A stretch of 64,000 nucleotides of DNA, taken from assembly GCF_016587375.1 (NCBI RefSeq), contig NZ_BNJG01000005.1, forward strand, positions 62,001-126,000, read 5' to 3'. Made by a program: the position numbers and the translations under genes. Position 1 is the stretch's first letter; every line of letters begins with the position of its first letter. The notes beneath the pieces were generated by a model, which saw nothing but the letters and a program-made list of their open reading frames with translations, had not been told where the DNA came from and ran no database searches. Source of the DNA: Ktedonobacter robiniae. GTDB lineage: Bacteria > Chloroflexota > Ktedonobacteria > Ktedonobacterales > Ktedonobacteraceae. Positions 45,793 to 55,006 of the stretch are shown here, piece after piece.

Positions 45793-46769
45793 GGTTCTGT
45801 CAGAACTCGGAGAGAGGCTTGTCCTGGAGATCGTTTGCGAGGTATGATGGGAACCATTACCTATTGGAGAAGGAGTGATTCATGCATTGCCCACACTGCG
45901 CCTCAACCACGACCAAAGAACAAGCCCAGAAGACCACGCTCGGCTATCGGACGTTCCGTTGCTCAGCTTGTAAGCACCTCTTCAACGAGCGTACAGGGAC
46001 GCCGTTCAATTTTCTGGAATATCCCACCGATGTAGTCCTGCTGGTAGTCCTGTGGAGGCTTCGGTATAAGTTGAGCCTGCGAGATCTGGCTGAAATGTTT
46101 CTGGAGCGGGGCCTCGTGTTCTCTTATGAGATGGTTCGAGCATGGGAAGCGCGCTTTGCTCCACTCATCGCAGAGCAATTACGAGTCAAACGGCATGGGC
46201 AAGCAGGGCGGTCCTGGTATGTGGACGAAACGTATATCAAGGTCCACGGGAAGTGGTGCTACCTTTACCGAGCCATTGATGCTGATGGCTATCTGGTTGA
46301 TTCGCTACTGAGTGAGAAGCGTGATATGGATGCTGCCAAGCGGTTCTTTAAGCACGCTCTTGCCGTTGTTGGCCATGCTCCGGAACGAGTGACAACGGAC
46401 AGACATACCTCCTATCCACGAGCAGTGCGTGAAATACTGGGCAACCAGGTGCAACATCGAACCAACAAATACCTCAATAATCGCCTGGAGCAAGACCATC
46501 GGGGAGTCAAGCAACGGTATTATCCCATGCATGGTTTTGGAAGCTTCAACTCAGCTGCCCGTTTCTGTTCTGCTTTCGATGAATTACGAAATTATCTTCG
46601 TCCGCGCTCCGCTGTAGGAGAGTCAGCCACACTCTCAGAGCAGCGACGAGCTTTCCTTCAACGACTTGCTGCCTTGAAAGTTTTGATACAAGCAGCTTAG
46701 TAGCGAGAGACGTGTAGTAAGTTCTCAGGAACTCTGATGAGTCTCTACGCTCTCAGTTCTGACAGAACC
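45793..46769 (+). mobile_element. IS6-family element, type B, second intact copy
   Basis: The ends are GGTTCTGTCAGAACTC (45793 on) and AGTTCTGACAGAACC (to 46769). It cuts into a type A IS6 relic on its right. No target duplication is visible. Confidence 0.88.
45882..46700 (+). CDS. IS6-family transposase with zinc ribbon, second copy
   Basis: 272 residues, intact. Zinc ribbon pairs CPHCAS and CSACK, then YKLSLRDLAEMFLERG. Catalytic acids lie in WYVDETYIKVHGKWCYLYRAI, VTTDRHTSYPRAV and LEQDHRGVKQRYYPMHGF. It is clearly diverged from the copy at 32421-33242, so they are not products of one recent jump. Confidence 0.93.
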   Translation: MHCPHCASTTTKEQAQKTTLGYRTFRCSACKHLFNERTGTPFNFLEYPTDVVLLVVLWRLRYKLSLRDLAEMFLERGLVFSYEMVRAWEARFAPLIAEQLRVKRHGQAGRSWYVDETYIKVHGKWCYLYRAIDADGYLVDSLLSEKRDMDAAKRFFKHALAVVGHAPERVTTDRHTSYPRAVREILGNQVQHRTNKYLNNRLEQDHRGVKQRYYPMHGFGSFNSAARFCSAFDELRNYLRPRSAVGESATLSEQRRAFLQRLAALKVLIQAA

Positions 46770-47394
46770 GCTTGATGAACCGATGATCCTGTTCGATCAG
46801 ATTATTGAGATACTTGACCTGCCTCAGTTCGACTTGTATAGGCAAGACTCCAGCGGCTTTGAGCTCCGCAATTGCTTTGGGATACGCAGCATTCTTATCC
46901 ACATTGATGACACGTGGTACCACTTTGATGGCTTGAGCAGTAGTACCAGGAGGTGATGACAAGGCTTTGAGAAAGAAGCGCGAGGCGGCCTCGGCGATGA
47001 GCGTCGGACTCAAGAAAAACTCGAGCGTGTTTCCCTCAGAATCGACAGCTCGATAAAGATACATCCACACTTTTTTGATCTTGATGTAGGTCTCATCCAC
47101 TTTCCAGGAGTCATTGAACGCTTTCAGGTGAGGCCGACAGCGTTTTTCCAGTTCTGGGGCATACCACTGAACCCAGCGATAGATCGTCGTATGGTCAACA
47201 TGCAACCCTCGCTCCAGCATGATCTCTTCAAGATCTCGGTAGCTGAGCGTGTATCGTAGATACCACCGCACACACAGCAGAATGATGTCGGGCTGGAAAT
47301 GACGCCACTTGAACGGGGGATGATGACTCATGAAGAGAACTCCTCGCAAATAAGGAAGAGTTTATCATCGCCCACTCATTCTTGCAACACAACC
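46770..47394 (-). pseudogene. IS6-family (type A) element, 3' end removed
   Basis: The right end CTTGCAACACAACC is at 47381-47394. The transposase begins near 47340 (HPPFKWRHFQPDIILLCVRWYL) with WKVDETYIKIKKVW and VINVDKNAAYPKAI. It breaks off at EQDHRFIKR where the type B IS6 starts. The missing tail is not found on the other side of that element, so a deletion occurred. Confidence 0.85.
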
Positions 47395-49168
47395 CCATCG
47401 TCTCCTGTCCCTCCGAGGCGAGCACACTGATAGCTCTGCTCGAAATAGGATGCTGCCTCTTCGAGATTGTCACGAGCCTGCGCCAGATGCCCCAATAAAG
47501 CCAGTGCATTGCTCATCCCCACCTGCTCATCCGTTCGTTTACCCAGCAAGAGTGCTTCCCGAGCGATGGCAGCCGAACGCTCAGGTTGTCCCAGATGCCT
47601 GGCTATCCTTCCAGCGCAGTAGAGCGCAGCGAGCCGCACCGAAGTCGGTGCCTTGTCCTCTTTAGCCACCTGACTATCCAGCTCTAGTATCTTTGAAAGC
47701 CACAAGTCCCCCTCGCGCATCTGCCCTCTTCTGATCCAGTAGGCTCCACAAGCCGCGACCAATCGTAGTCCTGCTCTTGCCTTCCGCTGCTCATAGGCCC
47801 AGTGTAATGCTGCTCGCAGATTAGGCTGCTCAGGTTCTATCCACTCATGGCGACTACCGGGTGTAATGGCCCTCTCCACCAGGCGCGTAACATATTCGAC
47901 ATGCCGCCAGCGATAGGTCGCTTCCTTTCCTGTTCTGCGCAATTGTTCCTGCGCATACTCCTGAACGAGTTTGAGCATGTAAAAACGCATCGTTCCATCT
48001 TCCACCACCTCACTCTGTATCAAGCTCACATCAACCAGCTCTCTGAGATGAGTCAACAGATCAGTGGCAACTGGTTCGCCTTCAGCACTGAGAAAATCCA
48101 ACGCCTCTGCGCTACAGCCCCTTCACAAACACTGGCGATGCGCAAGATCTGCTGAGCAGGAGGTGACAGCAGATCATCACTCCATGCAATCGCTGCTTGC
48201 ATCGTTTGCTGGCGCTTCGGTAAATCCCTGGCTCCACTTTGGAGAAGAGACAAACGGCGCTCCAGGCGTTGCAGAAGTTGTTGCAAAGAAAGAACTTTGA
48301 TCTGAGCCGCCGCCAGTTCAATCGCCAGCGGCAAGCAGTCCACCCGCTCGCATATAGCGCTAATGATTGGATCATCGCTGGCCACATCAGATCGTATGGC
48401 CTGTGCTCGCTGGAGAAAAAGCGTCACAGCTGCTTCAACGGGTAACGGTGAAATCAGCAATTCCTGTTCGCCCCGCAGACGCAACGGGGTGCGGCTGGTA
48501 ACAAGTAGACGCAAGTGCGGACAGCTTTGTAAGAAATGAGCAACATCAGGTGCAGCATCAACAACCTGCTCAAAATTGTCAAGAACAAGCAGAAGATGCT
48601 TCTCCGCCAGCAGGTCTATGATCTGTTGTGAAGGCGAGGAGCCAGTAGACTCACGCAACTTCAACGCCTGAACCAGCAGTGAGGGTACCAGGGAAGCGTC
48701 GGAAGTAGTAGCCAGCGAAACAAAGAGAACACCATCTTTATAGTCGCAGCGAAGCCGATGAGCAATCTCCAGCGCAAGATGGGTTTTGCCGACACCAGCA
48801 GGTCCCACCAGGGTCAGCAATCGCGCTCTATCCCCCCGCAACACCGTTGTAACACGGACCATTTCTTGCTCTCGACCAACCAGTTGCGTCGGAGGAACAG
48901 GTAGCACATACAGCGGGCCAATAGAAGGAGCGCCTGTCACCATAACGGATCGGGCAGATGCAATCAATGCCTGTCGTCGCTCTTCTGAAAGGACAAGAAC
49001 TTGTAAGAGAGCATCAAGCGTATCGGAGCGGGGTGCCCGATTGATACCGCGTTCCAGATCGCTAATAGCGCGGGTACTGATATTGGCACGCTCAGCCAGT
49101 GCTTCTTGAGAAAGCCCTGCGGCAATACGGTACTGTTTGAGAAGCGTACCAAAGGAAGGTGTTTTCAT
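47395..49168 (-). pseudogene. HTH-ATPase-TPR regulator (AfsR/LuxR-like STAND), frameshifted and 3' truncated
   Basis: From the ATG at 49168 there is an Xre HTH (LSQEALAERANISTRAISDLERG), TQLVGREQEM, the P-loop LVGPAGVGKTHLALE, Walker B LLLVLDNFEQVVDAA, TSRTPLRLRGEQ and the winged-helix region QQTMQAAIAWSDDLLSPPAQQ. A one-base loss in a G run near 48120 shifts the frame. The TPR-like part continues (LDFLSAEGEPVATDLL, then AALHWAYEQRKAR) until the IS6 end at 47395. Original function: ligand-dependent transcription regulator; now probably dead. Confidence 0.87.
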
Positions 49169-49423
49169 AGGCCTCCCAACGAAGAGATCACTATTTCTAT
49201 AGCGATAAACGATGCATAGTTCAAGTTTTTGTCTCTGGTTGCCAGGCCACAGGAGAGAAAGCTGTGAGAAAGATGTGGGGTTCCCTCATGGTCTTCAGAT
49301 CCGTGATCACCTACACTCTTCTTAGACCTCTCTGTTCTCGTAAGAGCAATCTGAGCTCAGCCATAGGCACCAGTCTATCCGCTGTGAGAAGAAGCAGGAA
49401 AAGCCTGTAAAGGAGAAGAAGGT
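49169..49423. other. Intergenic between divergent genes
   Basis: It holds the promoters of the HTH-ATPase gene (leftward) and of the small membrane fragment (rightward). No other structure seen. Confidence 0.45.
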
Positions 49424-49582
49424 ATGTCAAGTCAAAATCTTTTGCGTTTAAGTGGAATAGCGCTGCTTATTGGAGGTCCGGTCTCCATTATCTTTGATGT
49501 ACCCAACATTTTTCCTTCACAAGGAAACGATGCGCCACTGCCTTACGCAGCCATTTTCGGCCTGCGAAGAGCCGTACGTTGA
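49424..49582 (+). pseudogene. N-terminal fragment of a membrane protein
   Basis: The ATG at 49424 has a strong AAAGGAG site. It encodes 52 residues: SSQNLLRLSGIALLIGGPV, a membrane segment, then FPSQGNDAPLPYAAIFG and a stop. It looks like the start of a multi-helix protein of about 220 residues whose rest was replaced by the scrap at 49598. Confidence 0.5.
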
Positions 49583-49597
49583 AGAACAGGATGATGA

Positions 49598-49838
49598 CTC
49601 GGAAGTTTGTGGGAAGCCATATGCAGCATCATTCCTGATCGACGTGAACAACGTCTGGCTTACTTGCTCTTTCATTGCCATCTTAAGCCCCGTGAAATCA
49701 TGCGTTTTTGTTCTGGAGAGTTTGGTGGTGTCACAGAGGTCTGTCGGCTGATAGCGTAACATTGTTGATCGTTTGCTACGAAGAAACGCTGATTACCTGT
49801 GCTGGCATCTGGCCTCCAAGCCTGATGTGAACGCCTAG
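49598..49838 (+). pseudogene. C-terminal scrap of a sigma-factor-like protein
   Basis: It reads SLWEAICSIIPDRREQR, then LKPREIMRFCSGEFGGVTEV, an HTH-like region. After a one-base break near 49755 it continues NIVDRLLRRNADYLCWHL to a TAG at 49836. The pattern is that of short sigma-70-like proteins of Ktedonobacteria (recalled, not searched). No start is present. Confidence 0.4.
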
Positions 49839-49902
49839 TGCACTTCCACTCAACCTTTAAGGCAAAGAATAGATTTTAATTGTATTCGACAAGGAGAAAT
49901 TT

Positions 49903-51387
49903 ATGCCTGATGTTTTCAAAATTTTGAAAGATTTGGAACTCAAAAGTGTTGGACTCGATCCAGAGACAAATAAAATGCAGGAGGGTTTTTTTGTCTCTTT
50001 CCGCAGCGCTGGATTGCCGATCCACAAAGAGGATTTTCAAAATCCGTGGTCTCCTCTAGGCGTCAATCTCGAAAAAGACATTCCAAAGACTGAGCCTGCT
50101 GATCCGGCGAACGCGCCAAAGACCGGTAGCGCTCAGCTCGATGAGAACAGGCAGCTTAGCGCCGCCATTGCGAAATCGCAGCAAAGCTACCTCGACACCT
50201 TTCAGCTCACCGATGACAAGTTAGTGATGAACAATCAGTACGCTGTCATGCCAGGCTCAAGCAAAGTTAGCGACGCGTGGTGGGCCCTGATTACCGGGGC
50301 TAACGGCGTCCCCACTGAATCAGAGCTGAACGATGAGATGAAAGCGGCCTACGAAAAGGCAAAGGCTGTATTGATGGATAAAGACGACAATCCAACTCCT
50401 CATTACCAGGCATACATGCAATACGAGCAAGAATACAAAGACAAGGTCAAAGCCTGGCATAGAGCCTATTCAGATGCATTTACCAATCCGATGAAGCTTC
50501 AGAACTGGCCTATCGACGGTACTCTCTATCATGATGATGCCGATGAAGCACTTGATAGATGGGTGAGCCTGGGGCACAAAGAGGAGATTGAACATGCTCT
50601 CGCCACCTTGGCGGCTCAAGGGACCGATCCAGCGATCGCGCTGATCTCCCGAGCTAAAAAGCACTATATCAATAGCCTCAACGAATTTCAGAGCGTGGGG
50701 GAGATCCCCTATACCGTCATGTTACCACGCACGTGGTACGATCCTGACAATGACGATGGCTGGAACGAGTACACCAGCGATGACGCCCATTCTGAGAGTC
50801 ACTACCAGTCCTCTTCAACCTCCTATGGAGGTGGTGGTGGATTCAGTATTGGCTTCTGGTCAGCTGGCGCATCTTTCAACCATGCCGACCAGCAGAGTTC
50901 GCTTGATATGCAAGCGAACGACCTTGAAATATCTTTCAAGTACTGCACGGTCGATATCAAGCGTCCCTGGTTGGATACCTCCCTGCTGAATTTGAAAAAC
51001 TGGTTTCTCATGGGTGATTACAAGAAGGGCTGCATTTCGGATGGGACGATGGGCCAGCACCTTCCTGCACACGCCACTGAGCCTACTTTTCTGCCCTCAA
51101 TTGTGACAAGCCTGATCCTTATCAAGGACCTGTCCATCCGGTGGAGCAACTGGAAGGAGCACTGGGATGCTCATTCTGAAACAACATCTGCATCCGTGTC
51201 GGTTGGATATGGACCATTCTCTATCAATGGCACCTATTCTCATCATGGCCAGCAGAGCAACTTCTCAGCCGATACAGATGGTGAGTCTCTGAGGGTTCCT
51301 GGTATCCAGCTGATCGGTTATGTGTCAACGATCAATCCTCTATCTCCTGCGGTAGATTCATCCCAATTTTTAACAAAACCGAAGTAG
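49903..51387 (+). CDS. Large protein of unknown family, paralog A of the actinoporin island
   Basis: 494 residues, with AAGGAGAA 7-8 bases before the ATG. No signal peptide. The N-terminal half is mixed and polar. Around 298-335 lies a Ser/Gly stretch with alternating small and aromatic residues (SYGGGGGFSIGFWSAGASF), which could form a membrane-inserting beta hairpin. The last 170 residues share a domain with the next gene (ISFKYCTVDIKRPW here, ISFDYCLIHIRRPW there; SLILIKDLSI here, FVAIRNLSI there). A second hairpin-like stretch (VSVGYGPFSINGTYSHHG) follows. No family recognised; a role as pore-former or toxin component is inference from context. Confidence 0.75.
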   Translation: MPDVFKILKDLELKSVGLDPETNKMQEGFFVSFRSAGLPIHKEDFQNPWSPLGVNLEKDIPKTEPADPANAPKTGSAQLDENRQLSAAIAKSQQSYLDTFQLTDDKLVMNNQYAVMPGSSKVSDAWWALITGANGVPTESELNDEMKAAYEKAKAVLMDKDDNPTPHYQAYMQYEQEYKDKVKAWHRAYSDAFTNPMKLQNWPIDGTLYHDDADEALDRWVSLGHKEEIEHALATLAAQGTDPAIALISRAKKHYINSLNEFQSVGEIPYTVMLPRTWYDPDNDDGWNEYTSDDAHSESHYQSSSTSYGGGGGFSIGFWSAGASFNHADQQSSLDMQANDLEISFKYCTVDIKRPWLDTSLLNLKNWFLMGDYKKGCISDGTMGQHLPAHATEPTFLPSIVTSLILIKDLSIRWSNWKEHWDAHSETTSASVSVGYGPFSINGTYSHHGQQSNFSADTDGESLRVPGIQLIGYVSTINPLSPAVDSSQFLTKPK

Positions 51388-51407
51388 CCGAGGTCGATAT
51401 AAATCAT

Positions 51408-51464
51408 CTTGCGCTGTTTGTTTCCTGTTCCTCTCACAGAAGAGCAGGAAACAAACAGCGCAAG
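51408..51464 (+). terminator. 20-bp perfect hairpin between the paralogous genes
   Basis: CTTGCGCTGTTTGTTTCCTG (51408-51427) pairs exactly with 51445-51464. The 17-base loop can extend by a few more pairs. It lies 20 bp after the stop of paralog A and may set its transcript end or separate expression of A and B. No T-tract follows. Confidence 0.65.
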
Positions 51465-51512
51465 ACGGTTGACGATTGATGATTGACCACATCAATCAGG
51501 AGGAAACTGCGC

Positions 51513-53012
51513 ATGGCACTCTCACTCGACGCCATCTATCAACCTATTGCCGAGTTTTTCTTGCAGTTATTCGAAACGAATGCTACAAGTCCTCTGCTCT
51601 TTCGTTTCGATAAATTTGGCTCCGTCGTGTCTGATGAAGACTTCATCGATCCCAATCACCCTGAGCTCGGTTACCTGCCCGCTCTGGCAATGGAGAAGTT
51701 TTCCGACCTGGTGAATCACATTCCTGTTGATACCCACGATAATGTAGACATCCTGCTCTCCGCAGATACGGTCGACAGCGCATACTTCTTTCGCCTCCTA
51801 ACGCCAGCGCTGCCATACCTTTCTCCCGGTACTGATGATGCGACAAAACAGGCGATGATTGATGCCTTCAACCTGGTAAAAGCAAATGCTGTAAAGCTCT
51901 GGGACAATGTGAAGGCCGAATCGATCACCGGTCTGATGTTGCAGTACAAGCCTTCTCTGGCAACTCCGCAGAACTGGTATGACAGGACAAAAAAAGAACT
52001 CTGGACGCACCATGCGTTTCAAGTAACAGAGACGCAGGCAAAGACAAATCCAGGCACCGAGCCGATTGATAAGCTATGGACCTTGAAAATCCACGATGAC
52101 ACCATGGCAAACATTCTGGAGATGCCAGAACTGAAGAAAGAGGTGAAGCCTGATCAGCCCGACCCAACGGAACTGCCGCCTATCAGAATCGCTGATCGTA
52201 TCTTGGAGCTACACAAACACCCCGACCAACCACAGCCAGACGTGATAGAAAACAGTGGGAGGTCTCTTCCCTCACGGATCACAGAAGCAGGGAGTAAGCG
52301 CCTTACTATCCCTACCCAGGAGAATGCGCTCCACAATAGATTGCTTAGAGACTCAGCTCTCCTCCAGCCTTCAAGCTTAGAGACGGAGCGTCTCGCCGCC
52401 ACTCCAATAGAGCCAGAGATCTCCACTCTATCGATACGAGATGCACCAATCCTTCAGCCCACCTTCGCAAAGGAAGAGAATATCGACTTTGCCTCTGGCA
52501 ATCTGATCTCCCGTCCTGGCGTAATCAAGTCTGAGAACTCTACACTGCACGATAGCTATCTGAAGCAGAGTCACACGCTAGCTGTGACTAATAAGCTACT
52601 TGTTAACCAATACCTGGGCGCGTATGCTCCCACAAACTCCGTTCAGACCTCCAGCATCTCAATTTCTTTCGACTATTGCCTGATACATATTCGTCGTCCC
52701 TGGTATATGGACGAGTTTATCAATGCCAGATCCTGGTATATTCCCACGGTGCCAAAGGGTCAGGTGACGTCGAGTGGCGCAGCTGGAAATTTTCCTTTCA
52801 TACCAATCGGTTTTGTGGCAATCAGGAATCTTAGCATTGTGGCTAACTGGACAGAAGAAGATAGAACAAATGCATCTCAGGCGACCAGTTTTGGACCATT
52901 CAAGGTAACAACGGGCATTGTGAACAACACGCTTTCTCATGAAGGGTTGCAGATCATTGGCTGGATGCTCCAGAAGATGCCCGATTTGCCGCCCAATGGT
53001 TCCCAGGCATGA
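51513..53012 (+). CDS. Large protein of unknown family, paralog B of the actinoporin island
   Basis: 499 residues from the ATG at 51513, with AGGAGG 8 bases upstream. The N-terminus (AIYQPIAEFFLQLFE) is helical. The middle (about 200-350) is Pro/Glu/Leu-rich and looks disordered. The last 130 residues match paralog A: ISFDYCLIHIRRPW, NARSWYIP, GFVAIRNLSIVANW, then SFGPFKVTTG and LQIIGWML. Here the Gly-rich hairpin stretch upstream of the shared domain is missing. Sharing a C-terminal domain with different N-termini suggests two parts of one assembly. Confidence 0.75.
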   Translation: MALSLDAIYQPIAEFFLQLFETNATSPLLFRFDKFGSVVSDEDFIDPNHPELGYLPALAMEKFSDLVNHIPVDTHDNVDILLSADTVDSAYFFRLLTPALPYLSPGTDDATKQAMIDAFNLVKANAVKLWDNVKAESITGLMLQYKPSLATPQNWYDRTKKELWTHHAFQVTETQAKTNPGTEPIDKLWTLKIHDDTMANILEMPELKKEVKPDQPDPTELPPIRIADRILELHKHPDQPQPDVIENSGRSLPSRITEAGSKRLTIPTQENALHNRLLRDSALLQPSSLETERLAATPIEPEISTLSIRDAPILQPTFAKEENIDFASGNLISRPGVIKSENSTLHDSYLKQSHTLAVTNKLLVNQYLGAYAPTNSVQTSSISISFDYCLIHIRRPWYMDEFINARSWYIPTVPKGQVTSSGAAGNFPFIPIGFVAIRNLSIVANWTEEDRTNASQATSFGPFKVTTGIVNNTLSHEGLQIIGWMLQKMPDLPPNGSQA

Positions 53013-53150
53013 TGGCTATCAAGCATATACATCCAAAAATGAGAATGTGCTGTGGCGAAGCGTGCTGTGATGATGGGTATTCATATATTGAATAAGTCTG
53101 TTTGAGCCAAATGATATAGCGATCCCAATTGAGGGAAAAGGAGTTTTAAT

Positions 53151-53882
53151 ATGTTACATCCCGATTTCGTTCTCCAACCTGGCGATGTTTTTAGCGTCCA
53201 GGGCAAAACCCACATTTTGTATGACAACGAGGTCAAGACTGGAGGCTCACTGGCATGGATCAGTAATAACCCGGGGAATATCCGGCCTGCAGGACACGAG
53301 GCAGAGCGGTATGGAGCATACGTAGGAAAGCAACACGCCAACTTCGCCATCTTTCCTGATGCGCAGACAGGCTTCAACGCTATCAAGTCATTCCTGAGCG
53401 CTAGGAGTAGCAAATCCATCACACAGATCATGGAAATTTACGCGCCTCGTGGTGATGGAAATAATGATCCTGATGCGTATGCCAGTACCATCGCGAAGCG
53501 ATTAGGCGTGCCCGTATCGACTATTGTTGGAAGCCTGAGCGACGACCAGCTGACAACTTTTGCCAGTGAGATTAAGCGGGTAGAGGGTTGGATACCAGGG
53601 ACAAGTTATGGTCTTGATGCGTTACCAGATGAGGTATGGCAAGTGCTTACCGATCCTACGACCCCCAACCAACCGGCCAATAGGCCAATAATACGGCGAG
53701 GGGATACAGGCGAAGCAGTCAGGCTCGTGCAATCTCTCCTACAGGCAAAAGGCTATGATCTGGAGATCGATGGCATCTTCGGGCCTGCCACTGAGGCGGC
53801 TGTCAAAGCCTTCCAGAAAGCAGCGAATCTGAGTGTGGATGGTATTGTAGGCCCTCATACATGGAGTGCACTCAGCCAGTAG
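53151..53882 (+). CDS. Lysozyme-like protein with peptidoglycan-binding domain
   Basis: 243 residues, AAAAGGAG before the ATG. Residues about 30-150 contain ISNNPGNIRPAGHEAERYGAY, FAIFPDAQTGFNAIKSFL and ITQIMEIYAPRGDGNNDPDAY. This is the pattern of phage structural/lysozyme-like domains of the P5 group. Residues about 180-240 are a PG_binding_1 domain (GEAVRLVQSLLQAKGYDLEID, then GPATEAAVKAFQ). There is no signal peptide, so export would need another route or cell lysis. The expected role is binding and perhaps cutting peptidoglycan beside the toxin-like genes. Confidence 0.82.
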   Translation: MLHPDFVLQPGDVFSVQGKTHILYDNEVKTGGSLAWISNNPGNIRPAGHEAERYGAYVGKQHANFAIFPDAQTGFNAIKSFLSARSSKSITQIMEIYAPRGDGNNDPDAYASTIAKRLGVPVSTIVGSLSDDQLTTFASEIKRVEGWIPGTSYGLDALPDEVWQVLTDPTTPNQPANRPIIRRGDTGEAVRLVQSLLQAKGYDLEIDGIFGPATEAAVKAFQKAANLSVDGIVGPHTWSALSQ

Positions 53883-53994
53883 CAGCATTTTTATCACATT
53901 TTCCGAAGGAGAAACCCACAAGTTCCTACAGGGCGCCACCGAGCATGAAAATATGCTCGTCCACAAGTTGTTACTAGAAAGGATGGTACACATC

Positions 53995-54465
53995 ATGGCA
54001 TTCCTTCCAATTGATGAAGTCGCAGGCACACTATCACAGTTACGACAATTGCTCGGCAACACATTTGACCGCTCTATTGCGGCTGGTGTGGTGAACAACA
54101 CTGACTACACTCTGAATCTTACTCAATCCGATGGTAATTCAAATTTTGAAAGTGGAGGTTATCAGGCTGGAAATTTACCTGGCTCATCTCTACCTCCGCA
54201 ACAAGCGGAGGTGTTCGGCATGACAAACACCGCGCCCGCTACAGGTGTCGTTGGGGTCATCCACTATACAGTTGCAGACAGCGATGGCAATGATGGCGGT
54301 GTGATGATCCACCTCACCTTTTCTAATCCCTTCATTGGCTCTAACCACTATGAGCAGAGTGTGGATGTCATCGGAGATCCTTGTGCAGATTTCAGTGTAG
54401 AGATCATTGGCAGCGTTGGCAACAACGCTCAAGTCCAATATGTGATTACGGCAACTCCATTGTAG
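53995..54465 (+). CDS. Actinoporin-like pore-forming protein (candidate)
   Basis: 156 residues from the ATG at 53995 (GAAAGGA upstream). Residues 5-25 form an amphipathic helix (IDEVAGTLSQLRQLLGN). Then come RSIAAGVVNNTDYT (26-39), FESG (51-54), LPPQQAEVFG (66-75), PATGVVGVIHY (81-91) and IHLTFSNPF (105-113). These follow the actinoporin (sea-anemone cytolysin) order: N-terminal helix, R-K-I-A-V-G-I-like strand, F-R-S-G, A-T-G-A-V-G-V, F-S-x-P-Y. The aromatic phosphocholine-binding cluster is mostly absent (only Tyr119 remains), so the target lipid may differ. No signal peptide. A relation to PF06369-type proteins is my reading by eye. Confidence 0.65.
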   Translation: MAFLPIDEVAGTLSQLRQLLGNTFDRSIAAGVVNNTDYTLNLTQSDGNSNFESGGYQAGNLPGSSLPPQQAEVFGMTNTAPATGVVGVIHYTVADSDGNDGGVMIHLTFSNPFIGSNHYEQSVDVIGDPCADFSVEIIGSVGNNAQVQYVITATPL

Positions 54466-54567
54466 GAAGTGCCTCATTCAGTAGGTAGAACAGGGTTACT
54501 GATAGCACCAGCTTGTGTTTGCACGCCGCTTCTACGCCAGTGGTTGTCTGGCGATCTGGTAATCTTA

Positions 54568-54626
54568 AGCGGCATTGTGAAGATTCCCGTAGATGCGTCA
54601 TCTACGGGAATCTTCACAATGCCGCT
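54568..54626 (+). terminator. 28-bp perfect hairpin ending the toxin-like island
   Basis: 54568-54595 and 54599-54626 pair perfectly over 28 bp with only a 3-base loop, 102 bp after the last gene. It is the strongest hairpin in the window. It probably ends the operon transcript or protects its 3' end; no clear T-tract follows. Confidence 0.7.
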
Positions 54627-55006
54627 CCTATCAGTTAGGGGTAGCGCTCATATAATAATTTGGCAGAAGAATGCACGATGGCAACTCATTCAAGGAATAG
54701 AATGATGGAGGTAGCGGGAGAGCCAGGGTTAGCGCTTGATGCCTGTGTTACACGGTGACCTCCTTACGTAGACGGCTCCTCACCCATCAGGGCTTCAAGG
54801 GTCTATGAGGCTTGTTGCAACAGCCAGGCTGCTTCGCATGCCTGACAAGATTGCCGATCCAGTGTGAGCTGATGCTCGCTCCGATTGGTTGGGTTTCTCG
54901 CTGCCAACAATCGCACATGTTACGTCGAAGAAGACGAGAAATGGAGAGAACACCAGGAAACAGGTGTGTGATGAAAATGGCGGCAGCGACATTCTCTCCT
55001 GAGGCA
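54627..55006. other. Leader of the IS110 fragment, no gene seen
   Basis: No supported reading frame. The part near 54800-55006 precedes an IS110 transposase and is where a bridge-type guide RNA would be encoded in that family. No structure could be confirmed by eye. Confidence 0.4.
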
